A DNA stretch of 10,458 bases, from NCBI GenBank assembly GCA_949742895.1, contig CATJRT010000062.1, forward strand, positions 1-10,458, given 5' to 3'. This stretch comes from an uncultured Eubacteriales bacterium (lineage in GTDB: Bacteria > Bacillota_A > Clostridia > Oscillospirales > Oscillospiraceae). A program made the position numbers and the translations under genes. Each line of letters begins with the position of its first letter. The first letter of the stretch is position 1. Shown here in pieces: positions 1 to 5,370 of the stretch. The notes beneath the pieces are model-generated. The model was not told where the DNA came from and did no database searches. It worked only from the letters and a program-made list of their open reading frames with translations.

Positions 1-121
1 GATGCTTTTCTGCATAGCCTTTTTGTAAGATTTCTACCATCTTATCAAATGTTGTCCGCTTTACCCCAGTGATTCTCCGGAATTTTGTGTTTGAGTATTT
101 TGATATCTTTTCGTATTTCAT
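1..121 (-). CDS. IS5-type transposase, N-terminal fragment (runs off left edge)
   Basis: The minus strand from an ATG at 121 is open to base 1 and encodes about 40 residues beginning MKYEKISKYSNTKFRRITGV and continuing through KRTTFDKMVEILQKG. The pattern of F-R-R-x-T-G-V-K followed by T-F-x-x-M-V-E-I-L is the usual start of IS5-family (DDE_Tnp_4-like) transposases, where this part forms a helix-turn-helix that binds the element ends. The DDE catalytic domain lies outside the window, so intactness cannot be judged. An AGGGG ribosome site lies just upstream of the ATG. The codons are AT-rich (AAA, ATA, TCA, AGA), unlike the GC-rich genes that follow, which fits a mobile gene. Family assignment comes from recall of the N-terminal pattern; the exact IS group is not determined. 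Confidence 0.7.
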   Translation of the reverse strand, partial: MKYEKISKYSNTKFRRITGVKRTTFDKMVEILQKGYAEKH

Positions 122-175
122 ACCCCTATTTTAACATAGTCCCTTTTTTCGCAAGAAGTCTATTCTCTGCAGCCT
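1..175. mobile_element. Right-hand edge of an insertion sequence (boundary approximate)
   Basis: The transposase fragment and its leader form an AT-rich block that changes abruptly to GC-rich DNA around 175-185. The element end should lie in the leader, roughly 140-176, but the other terminal repeat is outside the window, so no inverted repeat or target duplication can be shown. The end coordinate is an estimate from base composition only. Confidence 0.4.
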
Positions 176-323
176 GTTCAGCGGCGCAACTCCTGCCGGA
201 TATCCACGCCTCCAGTGCGGCATCTGCGGTGATATTTTTGCGCCGCCATAATCCAAACGTCCTTTTCGCGTCCGCCCACAAAACGCCTTCCCAATATTTA
301 TCCGCCGTGCCCTGAATACGCGT
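126..323 (-). other. Unassigned stretch with a 65-codon open frame and no start
   Basis: Between the insertion sequence and the riboflavin promoter there is no recognisable gene. One minus-strand frame stays open for about 65 codons, from a TAG at 326-324 to a TAG at 128-126, encoding segments such as GTADKYWEGVLWADAKRTFG. It has no usable start codon or ribosome site, and its last codons lie in the insertion-sequence leader. It could be a remnant of a gene cut by the insertion or a chance open frame. I do not recognise the sequence. No RNA gene was seen here. Confidence 0.2.
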
Positions 324-358
324 CTACCCGCCGCCTATTTTTGCAGCAAAGGCGCTGC

Positions 359-387
359 TTGACATTTACAGCTTTATATCGTATAAT
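359..387 (+). promoter_or_regulatory. Consensus housekeeping promoter of the riboflavin operon
   Basis: TTGACA at 359-364 and TATAAT at 382-387 are separated by exactly 17 bases, a perfect match to the vegetative sigma-A/sigma-70 consensus. Transcription should start near 394, about 20 bases before the FMN riboswitch. Such a strong promoter fits a gene whose output is set afterwards by a riboswitch. Confidence 0.9.
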
Positions 388-413
388 ACGCACAAGAAAC
401 AACTGAATACTTT

Positions 414-530
414 GTCTTCAGGGTGGGGTGCAATTCCCCTACTGGCGGTATAGTCCGCGACCGGCCGCGAAAGCGGCCGCTGACCCGGTGAAACTCCGGG
501 ACCAACAGTACAGTCTGGATGGGAGAAGAT
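414..530 (+). promoter_or_regulatory. FMN riboswitch aptamer (RFN element)
   Basis: The conserved blocks of the RFN element occur in order. The P1 5' strand is TCTTC at 415-419, and it closes with GAAGA at 525-529. These are followed by GGGTGGGGTGCAATTCCCC at 421-439, GGCGGTATAGTCCGCGA at 444-460, a variable hairpin CGGCCGC-GAAA-GCGGCCG at 462-479 with a GNRA loop, GGTGAAACTCCGGGACC at 487-503, and CAGTCTGGATGGGAGAAGAT at 511-530. The aptamer binds flavin mononucleotide and, in this class, switches off riboflavin synthesis or uptake genes. It sits between a consensus promoter and a RibU-like transporter, so repression of uptake when FMN is plentiful is expected. Confidence 0.97.
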
Positions 531-532
531 GA

Positions 533-645
533 GTGCGGCAAAAACCGCACGCCGTTTTGGTGTGCGCCTCTTTGTTGGCCGTTCACCTGGAAGAAGCCAA
601 AGCATCCAGGTGGTTTCAGGCCTGATAAGAGGCGCATTTTGTATT
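533..645 (+). terminator. Riboswitch expression platform: candidate terminator with competing hairpins
   Basis: A long interrupted hairpin is visible. TGCGCCTCTT at 563-572 pairs with AAGAGGCGCA at 627-636. Inside it GGCC (577-580) pairs with GGCC (619-622), and CACCTGG (584-590) pairs with CCAGGTG (606-612). TTTTGTATT follows the outer stem, so it could stop transcription, although the T run is short. Upstream, GTGCGG (533-538) pairs with CCGCAC (545-550). The CGCAC part (546-550) could instead pair with GTGCG at 562-566, which would break the base of the long stem. That gives a plausible on/off switch. The ribosome site GGAGG lies at 647-651, outside the stem, so termination looks more likely than translation control. 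The mechanism is inferred from pairing only. Confidence 0.6.
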
Positions 646-660
646 CGGAGGTTTTGTATT

Positions 661-1296
661 ATGGAAAAGCAAAAGCTTCGCCGCCTGTCCATGGCGGCAC
701 TGTGCGGTGCGGTGGCCTTTGTGTTGATGTATTTCAGCTTCTCCATCCCCGTGCTGTCCCCCTTTGCGGAGTTTGACCTGTCCGCGCTGCCTGAGCTCAT
801 CGGCGGGTTCATCCTGGGACCGGCGGGAGCCATTGAAATCATCGTCGTCAAGATTCTCCTCAAGCTGCTGTTCAAGGGCAGCAGCTCCCTGCTCACCGGC
901 GAGCTACTCAATCTGATCCTGAGCCTTGCCTACGTTCTGCCCGCCCTGCTGTATTACCGCAGGCACCGGACGAGAAAGGGCGCGGCCATCGGACTGGCAA
1001 TAGGCACGCTGATCTGCGTGGTGGCCGCCGTATTCGCTAACATCTACATCACGTTCCCCATGTATATTACGCTCTACGGGATGAACTGGGAGGGGATCAT
1101 CTCCACGTGTTCCGCCCTCAACCCCTGGATTACCAGCATTCCGACCTTCGTGGCCTTCTCTGTCATCCCGTTTAACCTGCTGTCCCGGTCGGTCACGTCT
1201 ATGCTCACGTTTTTGCTTTACAAGAAACTCAGCGTTCCCATTAAAAGGCTCATTGAAGGACAAGGAGGAAATGCAAATGAAGTTCAGCGCGGATAA
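661..1296 (+). CDS. ribU: Riboflavin ECF transporter substrate-binding subunit, RibU-like
   Basis: This 211-residue, very hydrophobic protein has about six membrane segments (roughly residues 10-30, 44-68, 80-98, 109-130, 155-173 and 176-190) and the length usual for ECF S components. The segment FDLSALPELIGGFILGP near residues 38-54 matches the conserved region at the end of the first and start of the second helix in RibU proteins. RibU binds riboflavin and works with the shared EcfT and EcfA/A' module, which is not encoded here. The ATG at 661 is chosen because GGAGG lies at 647-651 with 9 bases of spacing. An in-frame upstream extension to 529 would translate the riboswitch platform and is not credible. 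The FMN riboswitch directly upstream supports riboflavin or a flavin precursor as substrate. The last 20 bases overlap the next gene. Confidence 0.9.
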   Translation: MEKQKLRRLSMAALCGAVAFVLMYFSFSIPVLSPFAEFDLSALPELIGGFILGPAGAIEIIVVKILLKLLFKGSSSLLTGELLNLILSLAYVLPALLYYRRHRTRKGAAIGLAIGTLICVVAAVFANIYITFPMYITLYGMNWEGIISTCSALNPWITSIPTFVAFSVIPFNLLSRSVTSMLTFLLYKKLSVPIKRLIEGQGGNANEVQRG

Positions 1297-1762
1297 GGAT
1301 CTGACCTTTCAGCAGGCAGTGGAGCTGATGTTTGAAAAGCTGGGGGAGTGGAAGATCATGGCCTTGGCCAGCTCAGTAAACGACTATGTGATGGTGCGCA
1401 ATGTGAGCTGCCTGTTTTACGACAACAAGGTCTGGTTCAAAACCGATAAAAACTTCCGCAAGACCCAGCAGCTTTATCAGAATCCCCATGTGGCCCTGTG
1501 CTGGAGCGGCGTGCAGATCGAGGGCCTCGCCGAAAACAAGGGGCTGGTGGTGGACGAACCGGACCGGAGATTTGAGGGGCTTTACAGGAAGCACCTCTGG
1601 GGCAGCTATAACAAATACTCCCACGAGGACACGGAAATTATCATCGAGGTATCTCCGAAGTTCGTGGAAATCTGGGACACCAGTGAGGACAACTACGCCT
1701 ATCAGATATTCATTAACTTTGACAGGGAAACAGTGGAGGTAAAGCAGTACGATCAGGCGTGA
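1277..1762 (+). CDS. Pyridoxamine 5'-phosphate oxidase-like split-barrel flavoprotein
   Basis: This 161-residue protein resembles the PNPOx-like FMN-binding split-barrel family. An N-terminal helix (residues 10-23) precedes strands around WKIMALASSVNDYVMVRNVS (25-44), KVWFKTDKNFRKTQQL (51-66) and HVALCWSGVQIEGLAE (71-86). The order of strand, T-D-K-x-F-R-K-T loop and N-P-H-V-A-L is typical of small family members that bind FMN or a related flavin. The enzyme's true substrate cannot be told from sequence, and true PdxH activity is unlikely given the divergent C-terminus. The ATG at 1277 is preferred over one at 1271 or a TTG at 1253 because AAGGAGG at 1262-1268 leaves 8 bases of spacing. It overlaps the RibU gene by 20 bases, so the pair is translated together and shares the FMN riboswitch, which supports a flavin cofactor. 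A strong terminator follows. Confidence 0.8.
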   Translation: MKFSADKDLTFQQAVELMFEKLGEWKIMALASSVNDYVMVRNVSCLFYDNKVWFKTDKNFRKTQQLYQNPHVALCWSGVQIEGLAENKGLVVDEPDRRFEGLYRKHLWGSYNKYSHEDTEIIIEVSPKFVEIWDTSEDNYAYQIFINFDRETVEVKQYDQA

Positions 1763-1821
1763 TGCTGCAAGCAAGTTCCATATTGTGCATCGAAAATATT
1801 CAGCCATTTATGATGAGTGGA

Positions 1822-1861
1822 CAAACGCCCGGTTTCCAACGGAAACCGGGCGTTTGTTATT
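1822..1861 (+). terminator. Strong intrinsic terminator of the riboflavin operon
   Basis: CAAACGCCCGGTTTCC (1822-1837) and GGAAACCGGGCGTTTG (1841-1856) form a perfect 16-base-pair stem with a 3-base loop, followed by TTATT. It lies between convergent genes and may also slow transcription arriving from the minus-strand SLH gene, though the minus strand has only a poor T run after the stem. Confidence 0.88.
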
Positions 1862-1890
1862 CCTTGGACCTGCCAAAAAACGCACTTTCA

Positions 1891-2931
1891 CTATGCCTCC
1901 AGCCAGGTCTGGAACCGCTGAAACATGGCGGCCACCTCGGCGCGGCTGGCGCTGGCCCCTGGCCGGAGCAGCCCGCCGCTGCCCTGCATAATCTCCTTCT
2001 GCACCGCCCAGGCCATGGCGTCCCTGGCCCAGTCGGATACAGCCCCGGCATCGGAAAAGCCGTCCAGACCGCTCCCGGCAGCGTCTGCGCCCGTCAGGCG
2101 GGCATACTGGTACAGCATGGAGGCCAGCTCCTCCCGGGTAATGCTCTCGTTGGGGCGGAACACACCGTCTTTGCCGGCGTCGATTTGATTCTGCCCCGCC
2201 CAGACCGCCGCAGGCGCGTACCAGTGATACTCGGCCACATCGGAGAACATCGGCGCATAAACCGCCGCAGGCTCCCCGGCGATCCGGTACAGCACCGTCG
2301 CCGCCATGCCCCGGGTCATAACGCCGGAGGGTTCAAACGTGGTATCGGTGACCCCCTTGAATAGCCCCTTCTCCACCGCATAGCGCACATGACCGCAGTA
2401 CCAGGTGTCCGCCGCCACGTCGGTGAAGGCCAGCCCGGTGGCGGGAAGCGCCGTCCATACCCCCTCTGCCAGCCATCCGGCGTTCTGGGTCGTCACCAGC
2501 ACCGAGGCGTCCTCCACCGCCAGATAGCGGTGTCCTGCCGCCAGCACTGTGCCGGGGGCGGCCTCCTGCCCTGTGGTGGCGTCCACCAGCAGGCCGGCGC
2601 GCACCCTTCCACCCCCGCCGGTCCAGAGTATTCCAGACCCCAGGGTCAACTTCACCACCCCGCCGGTGCCGCCGGTCTGGGCGGTAAAGCTGTTGAAGGC
2701 CGTCTGGCCGGAGGGGCTCTGTTGTCCGGCCTTAGCCAGCGCCGCGTCGTAAATGGGCTGGGCGTCCTCCTTCACGGCAGAGTCCACCAGCGTTTCCAGG
2801 GAGGACCAGTAGGTCCCGTTCAAATAATTCAGCGAAATCAGCGGGTCAGACTTGTCGCCTCCCGCCGCCAGCGCCGCACCGCTGAGCAGGACGTACAGAG
2901 CCAGCGCCGCCGCAATAGTTCTTTTTTTCAT
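1891..2931 (-). CDS. Secreted S-layer homology (SLH) domain protein
   Basis: This 346-residue protein has a clear signal peptide: MKKRT, then a hydrophobic core, then likely cleavage after ALA near residue 22. A mature N-terminal region (about 24-165) of unknown function begins SDPLISLNYLN, a start I recall from many SLH proteins of Oscillospiraceae. Three SLH repeats follow at about 168-218, 228-280 and 291-341, with the marks F-T-D-V-x-x-D-x-W-Y, A-V-E-K-G-L-F-K-G, F-x-P-x-x-x-M-T-R and F-R-P-N-E-S-I-T-R-E-E. SLH domains attach proteins to pyruvylated secondary cell-wall polymer. The third repeat is less regular. Its ATG overlaps the TGA of rex (ATGA), with GAGGAG in the end of rex as ribosome site, so it is translationally coupled to rex. 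Its own role is unknown; surface attachment is well supported. Confidence 0.92.
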   Translation of the reverse strand: MKKRTIAAALALYVLLSGAALAAGGDKSDPLISLNYLNGTYWSSLETLVDSAVKEDAQPIYDAALAKAGQQSPSGQTAFNSFTAQTGGTGGVVKLTLGSGILWTGGGGRVRAGLLVDATTGQEAAPGTVLAAGHRYLAVEDASVLVTTQNAGWLAEGVWTALPATGLAFTDVAADTWYCGHVRYAVEKGLFKGVTDTTFEPSGVMTRGMAATVLYRIAGEPAAVYAPMFSDVAEYHWYAPAAVWAGQNQIDAGKDGVFRPNESITREELASMLYQYARLTGADAAGSGLDGFSDAGAVSDWARDAMAWAVQKEIMQGSGGLLRPGASASRAEVAAMFQRFQTWLEA

Positions 2932-3566
2932 GATTGCTCCTCAGAAATCATATAACTCAGGGTGAGCAGGCTGTCAGAGAAGTGGACGTTCTCCACCCGC
3001 ACGTCCGGCATCTCCCGCTGGGCCAGCTCTACGTTAGTGAAGTTCCATATGCCCTTTACCCCGCACCGGACCAGCCGCAGAGCGGAGTCAACCGCCGCCG
3101 AAGCCGGGACTGTGAGCACCGCCATATCCGCCGGCTCCTCCCGCAGAATGTCCTCCAGCATATCAATGTGATGGATCGGCACGCCGCTCAGCCGGGTGCC
3201 CACCAGGGCAGGGTCCACATCGATGGCCGCAGACAGCCGGAAGCCATAGGCCCGGAAGGGGAAATTCTCAATCAGTGCCCGGCCCAGATTGCCCACACCC
3301 AGGATCAGTGCAGTGTGGTCCCGGTTCATACCCAGGATTTCCGCCACCTCGCTTTTCAGCCGCTCCACATTGTAGCCGTAGCCCTGCTGGCCGAAGCCGC
3401 CAAAGCAGGACAGGTCCTGCCTGATCTGGGAGGCCGTCAGCCCCATGGACTTGGCCAGCGCACCGGAGGAAATACGCACCGTCCCGCCCCGCTCCAGGTC
3501 GTCCAGGTGGCGGTAGTACCGCGGCAGCCGGCGGATCACCGCGGAGGATATCTTTTCTTTTCTCAT
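2928..3566 (-). CDS. rex: Redox-sensing transcriptional repressor Rex
   Basis: This 212-residue protein has full Rex length. An N-terminal winged helix (about 5-60) includes VIRRLPRYYRHL, the recognition region GLTASQIRQDLSCFG (42-56) and the wing GQQGYGYNV (59-67). A Rossmann domain follows with the dinucleotide-binding loop LGVGNLG (89-95), AIDVDP (114-119) and a domain-swapped C-terminal helix near SDSLLTLSYMI. Rex dimers bind TTGTGA-type palindromes when NAD+ is high and release DNA when NADH rises, which derepresses fermentation and NADH-reoxidising genes. The ATG at 3566 has AGGGGA about 10 bases upstream. A promoter and a Rex-like box lie upstream, which suggests autoregulation. The unusual point is its tight coupling to a surface SLH protein rather than to dehydrogenase genes. 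Confidence 0.96.
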   Translation of the reverse strand: MRKEKISSAVIRRLPRYYRHLDDLERGGTVRISSGALAKSMGLTASQIRQDLSCFGGFGQQGYGYNVERLKSEVAEILGMNRDHTALILGVGNLGRALIENFPFRAYGFRLSAAIDVDPALVGTRLSGVPIHHIDMLEDILREEPADMAVLTVPASAAVDSALRLVRCGVKGIWNFTNVELAQREMPDVRVENVHFSDSLLTLSYMISEEQS

Positions 3567-3593
3567 GGCATGATCTTCCCCTATCTATGGACT

Positions 3594-3633
3594 CTGCGGA
3601 GCCGGCCGGGGCCGCATACAGGCAAATCCGCAG
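3594..3633 (-). other. Inverted repeat in the rex mRNA leader
   Basis: CTGCGGA (3594-3600) and TCCGCAG (3627-3633) form a 7-base-pair stem, enclosing GC-rich sequence with further self-pairing (GGCC copies). It lies in the roughly 85-base leader between the rex transcription start (about 3650, minus) and its ATG. It has no T run, so it is not a simple terminator. It may affect translation or RNA stability, or be incidental. Confidence 0.35.
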
Positions 3634-3656
3634 CTTCATCGCTTCATTTAGACATT

Positions 3657-3685
3657 ATTCTACCTTATGGCCGTTTGTTTGTCAA
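3657..3685 (-). promoter_or_regulatory. Promoter of rex
   Basis: Read on the minus strand, TTGACA (3685-3680) and TAGAAT (3662-3657) are separated by 17 bases, matching the housekeeping consensus with one mismatch. Transcription should begin near 3650 and give a leader of about 85 bases before the rex ATG. The Rex-like box lies about 6 bases upstream of the -35 element. Confidence 0.8.
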
Positions 3686-3690
3686 TTTTG

Positions 3691-3710
3691 ATTGTGGATT
3701 TTATCACAAT
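3691..3710. promoter_or_regulatory. Rex-box-like operator between divergent genes
   Basis: TTGTGGATTTTATCACAA at 3692-3709 has the layout of a Rex operator: TTGTG and CACAA half sites separated by 8 bases, 18 bases in all, in AT-rich sequence. Flanking A and T extend the arms to 6 bases. The positions just inside the arms are less symmetric (G-A-T against T-A-T) than the TTGTGAA-N4-TTCACAA pattern known from Firmicutes. It lies between rex (left) and the peptidoglycan-binding cluster (right), next to the rex -35 element and about 50 bases before the ATG at 3759, so it could affect either or both. Confidence 0.72.
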
Positions 3711-3732
3711 TTTCCATGGTTATCATAGAATA
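3705..3732 (+). promoter_or_regulatory. Candidate sporulation (SigK/SigE-type) promoter of the peptidoglycan-binding cluster
   Basis: CATAGAATA at 3724-3732 matches the CATAnnnTA -10 pattern of mother-cell sigma factor K and the CATAnnnT core shared with SigE. An AC inside CACA lies at 3706-3707, 16 bases upstream, as expected for the short SigK -35 element. No good TTGACA-type element is found at the right distance from TAGAAT (3726-3731) or TATCAT (3721-3726). The -35 motif is only two to four bases, so chance is a real possibility. The ribosome site AAGGAGG (3744-3750) follows, 8 bases before the ATG at 3759. Confidence 0.4.
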
Positions 3733-3758
3733 GGTAAATCAAGAAGGAGGAGTGCTTT

Positions 3759-4151
3759 ATGTCACAGACCGGCTCCCTGGTCGTCCGCGCCTTCACATCC
3801 CGTGCGCAGTTTCCTGTGGCCGGCGCCACGGTCATCATCTCCAGTCCCGCCGAGGACAACCGCCACAAGGTCTATTCCATCCAGTCCACCGACGAGAGCG
3901 GCAGCACCAAGCCCTTTCAGCTTGAGGCCCCCGACGCCAGCTTCAGCCAGGCCCCCGGCAATCCGGACCCGTTTTCCAACTATTCCCTGGTGGTGGAGCA
4001 CCCGGAATACTATCTGGCCACCTTTGAGAAGCTCCAGATATTCCCCGGTGTGGAAACCGTGCAGAACGTCCCCCTGGTTCCCCTGCCCCGTCCGGCCTCG
4101 CCCGGCGAAGGCTCCGCAGATCCGGTAGTGGTCACACCCCAACCGCTGTAA
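3759..4151 (+). CDS. Small beta-sandwich-like protein (carboxypeptidase regulatory/CnaB-like), first gene of cluster
   Basis: This 130-residue protein has no signal peptide or membrane segment. Its first part, GSLVVRAFTSRAQFPVAGAT (5-24) followed by VIIS, then a polar loop and TDESGSTKPFQL (44-55), resembles carboxypeptidase regulatory-like or CnaB/transthyretin-like folds. In those folds a strand with V-x-G-A-x-V is followed by T-D-x-x-G. Then come YSLVVEHPEYYLATFEKLQIFPG (75-97) and a proline-rich tail with no predicted fold (about 107-130). AAGGAGG lies 8 bases before the ATG. It is 13 bases upstream of the SpoIID-like gene and surely in the same transcript. I infer a structural or adaptor role in peptidoglycan or spore-coat assembly; the fold call is moderate and the function is unknown. 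Confidence 0.75.
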   Translation: MSQTGSLVVRAFTSRAQFPVAGATVIISSPAEDNRHKVYSIQSTDESGSTKPFQLEAPDASFSQAPGNPDPFSNYSLVVEHPEYYLATFEKLQIFPGVETVQNVPLVPLPRPASPGEGSADPVVVTPQPL

Positions 4152-4164
4152 AGGAGGCTCCCCC

Positions 4165-5349
4165 ATGCCTATCACAGTCACACCTTACATCCCGCAGTAC
4201 ATCACCGTACATACTGGTCCGGCCAGCCAGTGGGCGGAAAACGTCACGGTATCCTTTTCAGATTACATCAAAAACGTGGCCTCCAGCGAAATCTATCCTA
4301 CCTGGCCCGAGGCCGCCCTTCGCGCCAACATCCTGGCCCAGATCTCCTTTGCCCTTAACCGGGTCTACACCGAATACTATCCCAGCCGGGGCTACGATTT
4401 CGACATCACCGGTTCCACCATGAACGACCAGAAGTTCATCAAGGGCCGGAGCATCTTCGACAATGTGGCCCAGATTGTGGATGAGCTGTTCACCACCTAC
4501 ATCCGCAGGAAGGGCTTCGTGGAGCCGCTGTCCGCCCGCTTCTGTAACGGCACCACCGTCACCTGCGACGGCCTGTCCCAGTGGGGCAGCGAAGAGTTGG
4601 CCCGGCAGGGCTACAGCACCATGGACATTCTGCGCCGCTACTATGGGGACAACATCGAGCTGGTCTCCAACGCCCCCATCCGGGACATCGCCTATTCCTA
4701 CCCCGGCTATCCCCTGCAAAGCGGTTCCTCCGGCAACTACGTCACCGTACTCCAGGTCATGCTCAACCGAATCGGCCGCAACTACCCGGCCATTCCCCGC
4801 ATTTCTCCCGTAGACGGTGTGTTCGGTAGCCAAACCGAAGCAGCAGTGAAAAAGTTTCAGTCTATTTTTAACCTGACCAGCGACGGCATCGTGGGGCAGG
4901 CCACCTGGTATAAGCTGGTGTTTCTCTACGTGGGAGTCACCGACCTGTCCGAGCTGGTGAGCGAGGGCCAGCCCTTCACCCAGGTGCAGGGACCCGCCGC
5001 CGGCGTCACCCTCAAGGAGGGCAGCACCGGCATATCCGTATCCGCCCTGCAATATTTCATCTCCATCATCGGGCAGTTTTCCTCCACCATCCCCACCCTG
5101 AACATCGACGGCATTTTCGGGCCGCTCACCCGGCAGGCCGTCACCGACGCGCAGGCACAGTTTGGCCTGCCCGCCACCGGAGTGGTTGACCAGCAGACCT
5201 GGCAACGGCTGTACGACGAGTACCTGGGCATCGCCAACACCGTCCTGGCCGGCGCTAACCTGCCCACTAATTCCCAGGAAATTCAAAACGCCGTGGTGGC
5301 CGGACAGTTCCCGGGCTACAACCTGTCCTATGGACGCACGGGCGCATAA
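4165..5349 (+). CDS. SpoIID/LytB-like domain fused to two peptidoglycan-binding domains
   Basis: This 394-residue protein has no signal peptide. Residues about 30-166 follow the SpoIID/LytB pattern. DYIKNVASSEIYPTWPEAAL (33-52) resembles the family's YLxGVVxxEMPxxWPxEALKAQ; FDITGSTMNDQKF (79-91) resembles the D-I-x-x-S-T-x-x-Q-x-Y block; GLSQWGSEELARQGY (136-150) with DILRRYYGD resembles G-M-S-Q-W-G-A...IL-x-x-Y-Y. SpoIID is a lytic transglycosylase that cuts denuded glycan strands during engulfment. E42 aligns with the conserved Glu of the EMPA block, and C127 and C134 lie where some homologues have metal-binding cysteines. Two PG_binding_1 domains follow (about 184-252 and 283-350), each with D-G-x-F-G-x-x-T. 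The SpoIID match is by eye. GGAGG precedes the ATG. The lack of an export signal suggests mother-cell action or assembly on the spore. Confidence 0.82.
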   Translation: MPITVTPYIPQYITVHTGPASQWAENVTVSFSDYIKNVASSEIYPTWPEAALRANILAQISFALNRVYTEYYPSRGYDFDITGSTMNDQKFIKGRSIFDNVAQIVDELFTTYIRRKGFVEPLSARFCNGTTVTCDGLSQWGSEELARQGYSTMDILRRYYGDNIELVSNAPIRDIAYSYPGYPLQSGSSGNYVTVLQVMLNRIGRNYPAIPRISPVDGVFGSQTEAAVKKFQSIFNLTSDGIVGQATWYKLVFLYVGVTDLSELVSEGQPFTQVQGPAAGVTLKEGSTGISVSALQYFISIIGQFSSTIPTLNIDGIFGPLTRQAVTDAQAQFGLPATGVVDQQTWQRLYDEYLGIANTVLAGANLPTNSQEIQNAVVAGQFPGYNLSYGRTGA

Positions 5350-5370
5350 TCAGGAAGGAAAGATCAGACT

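Noticed and set aside
85..315. 76-codon plus-strand open frame
   Set aside because: It crosses the transposase start and leader in antisense, has no ribosome site, and shows no family resemblance.
529..660. In-frame upstream extension of the RibU gene
   Set aside because: It would translate the riboswitch expression platform and has no membrane-protein character; GGAGG and ATG at 661 give a clean start.
366..911. 181-codon minus-strand open frame
   Set aside because: It is antisense to the FMN riboswitch and the start of the transporter gene, and its translation resembles nothing known.
1253..1276. TTG at 1253 or ATG at 1271 as start of the split-barrel gene
   Set aside because: The ribosome site AAGGAGG at 1262-1268 is downstream of the TTG and only 2 bases from the 1271 ATG; 1277 has normal spacing.
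1759..2955. Plus-strand open frames of 201 and 188 codons
   Set aside because: Both are antisense to the SLH gene, whose signal peptide and three SLH repeats are unmistakable.
4258..5286. 342-codon minus-strand open frame
   Set aside because: It lies opposite the SpoIID-like gene. GC-rich codon use creates long antisense frames; the Gly/Val-rich translation has no domain marks.
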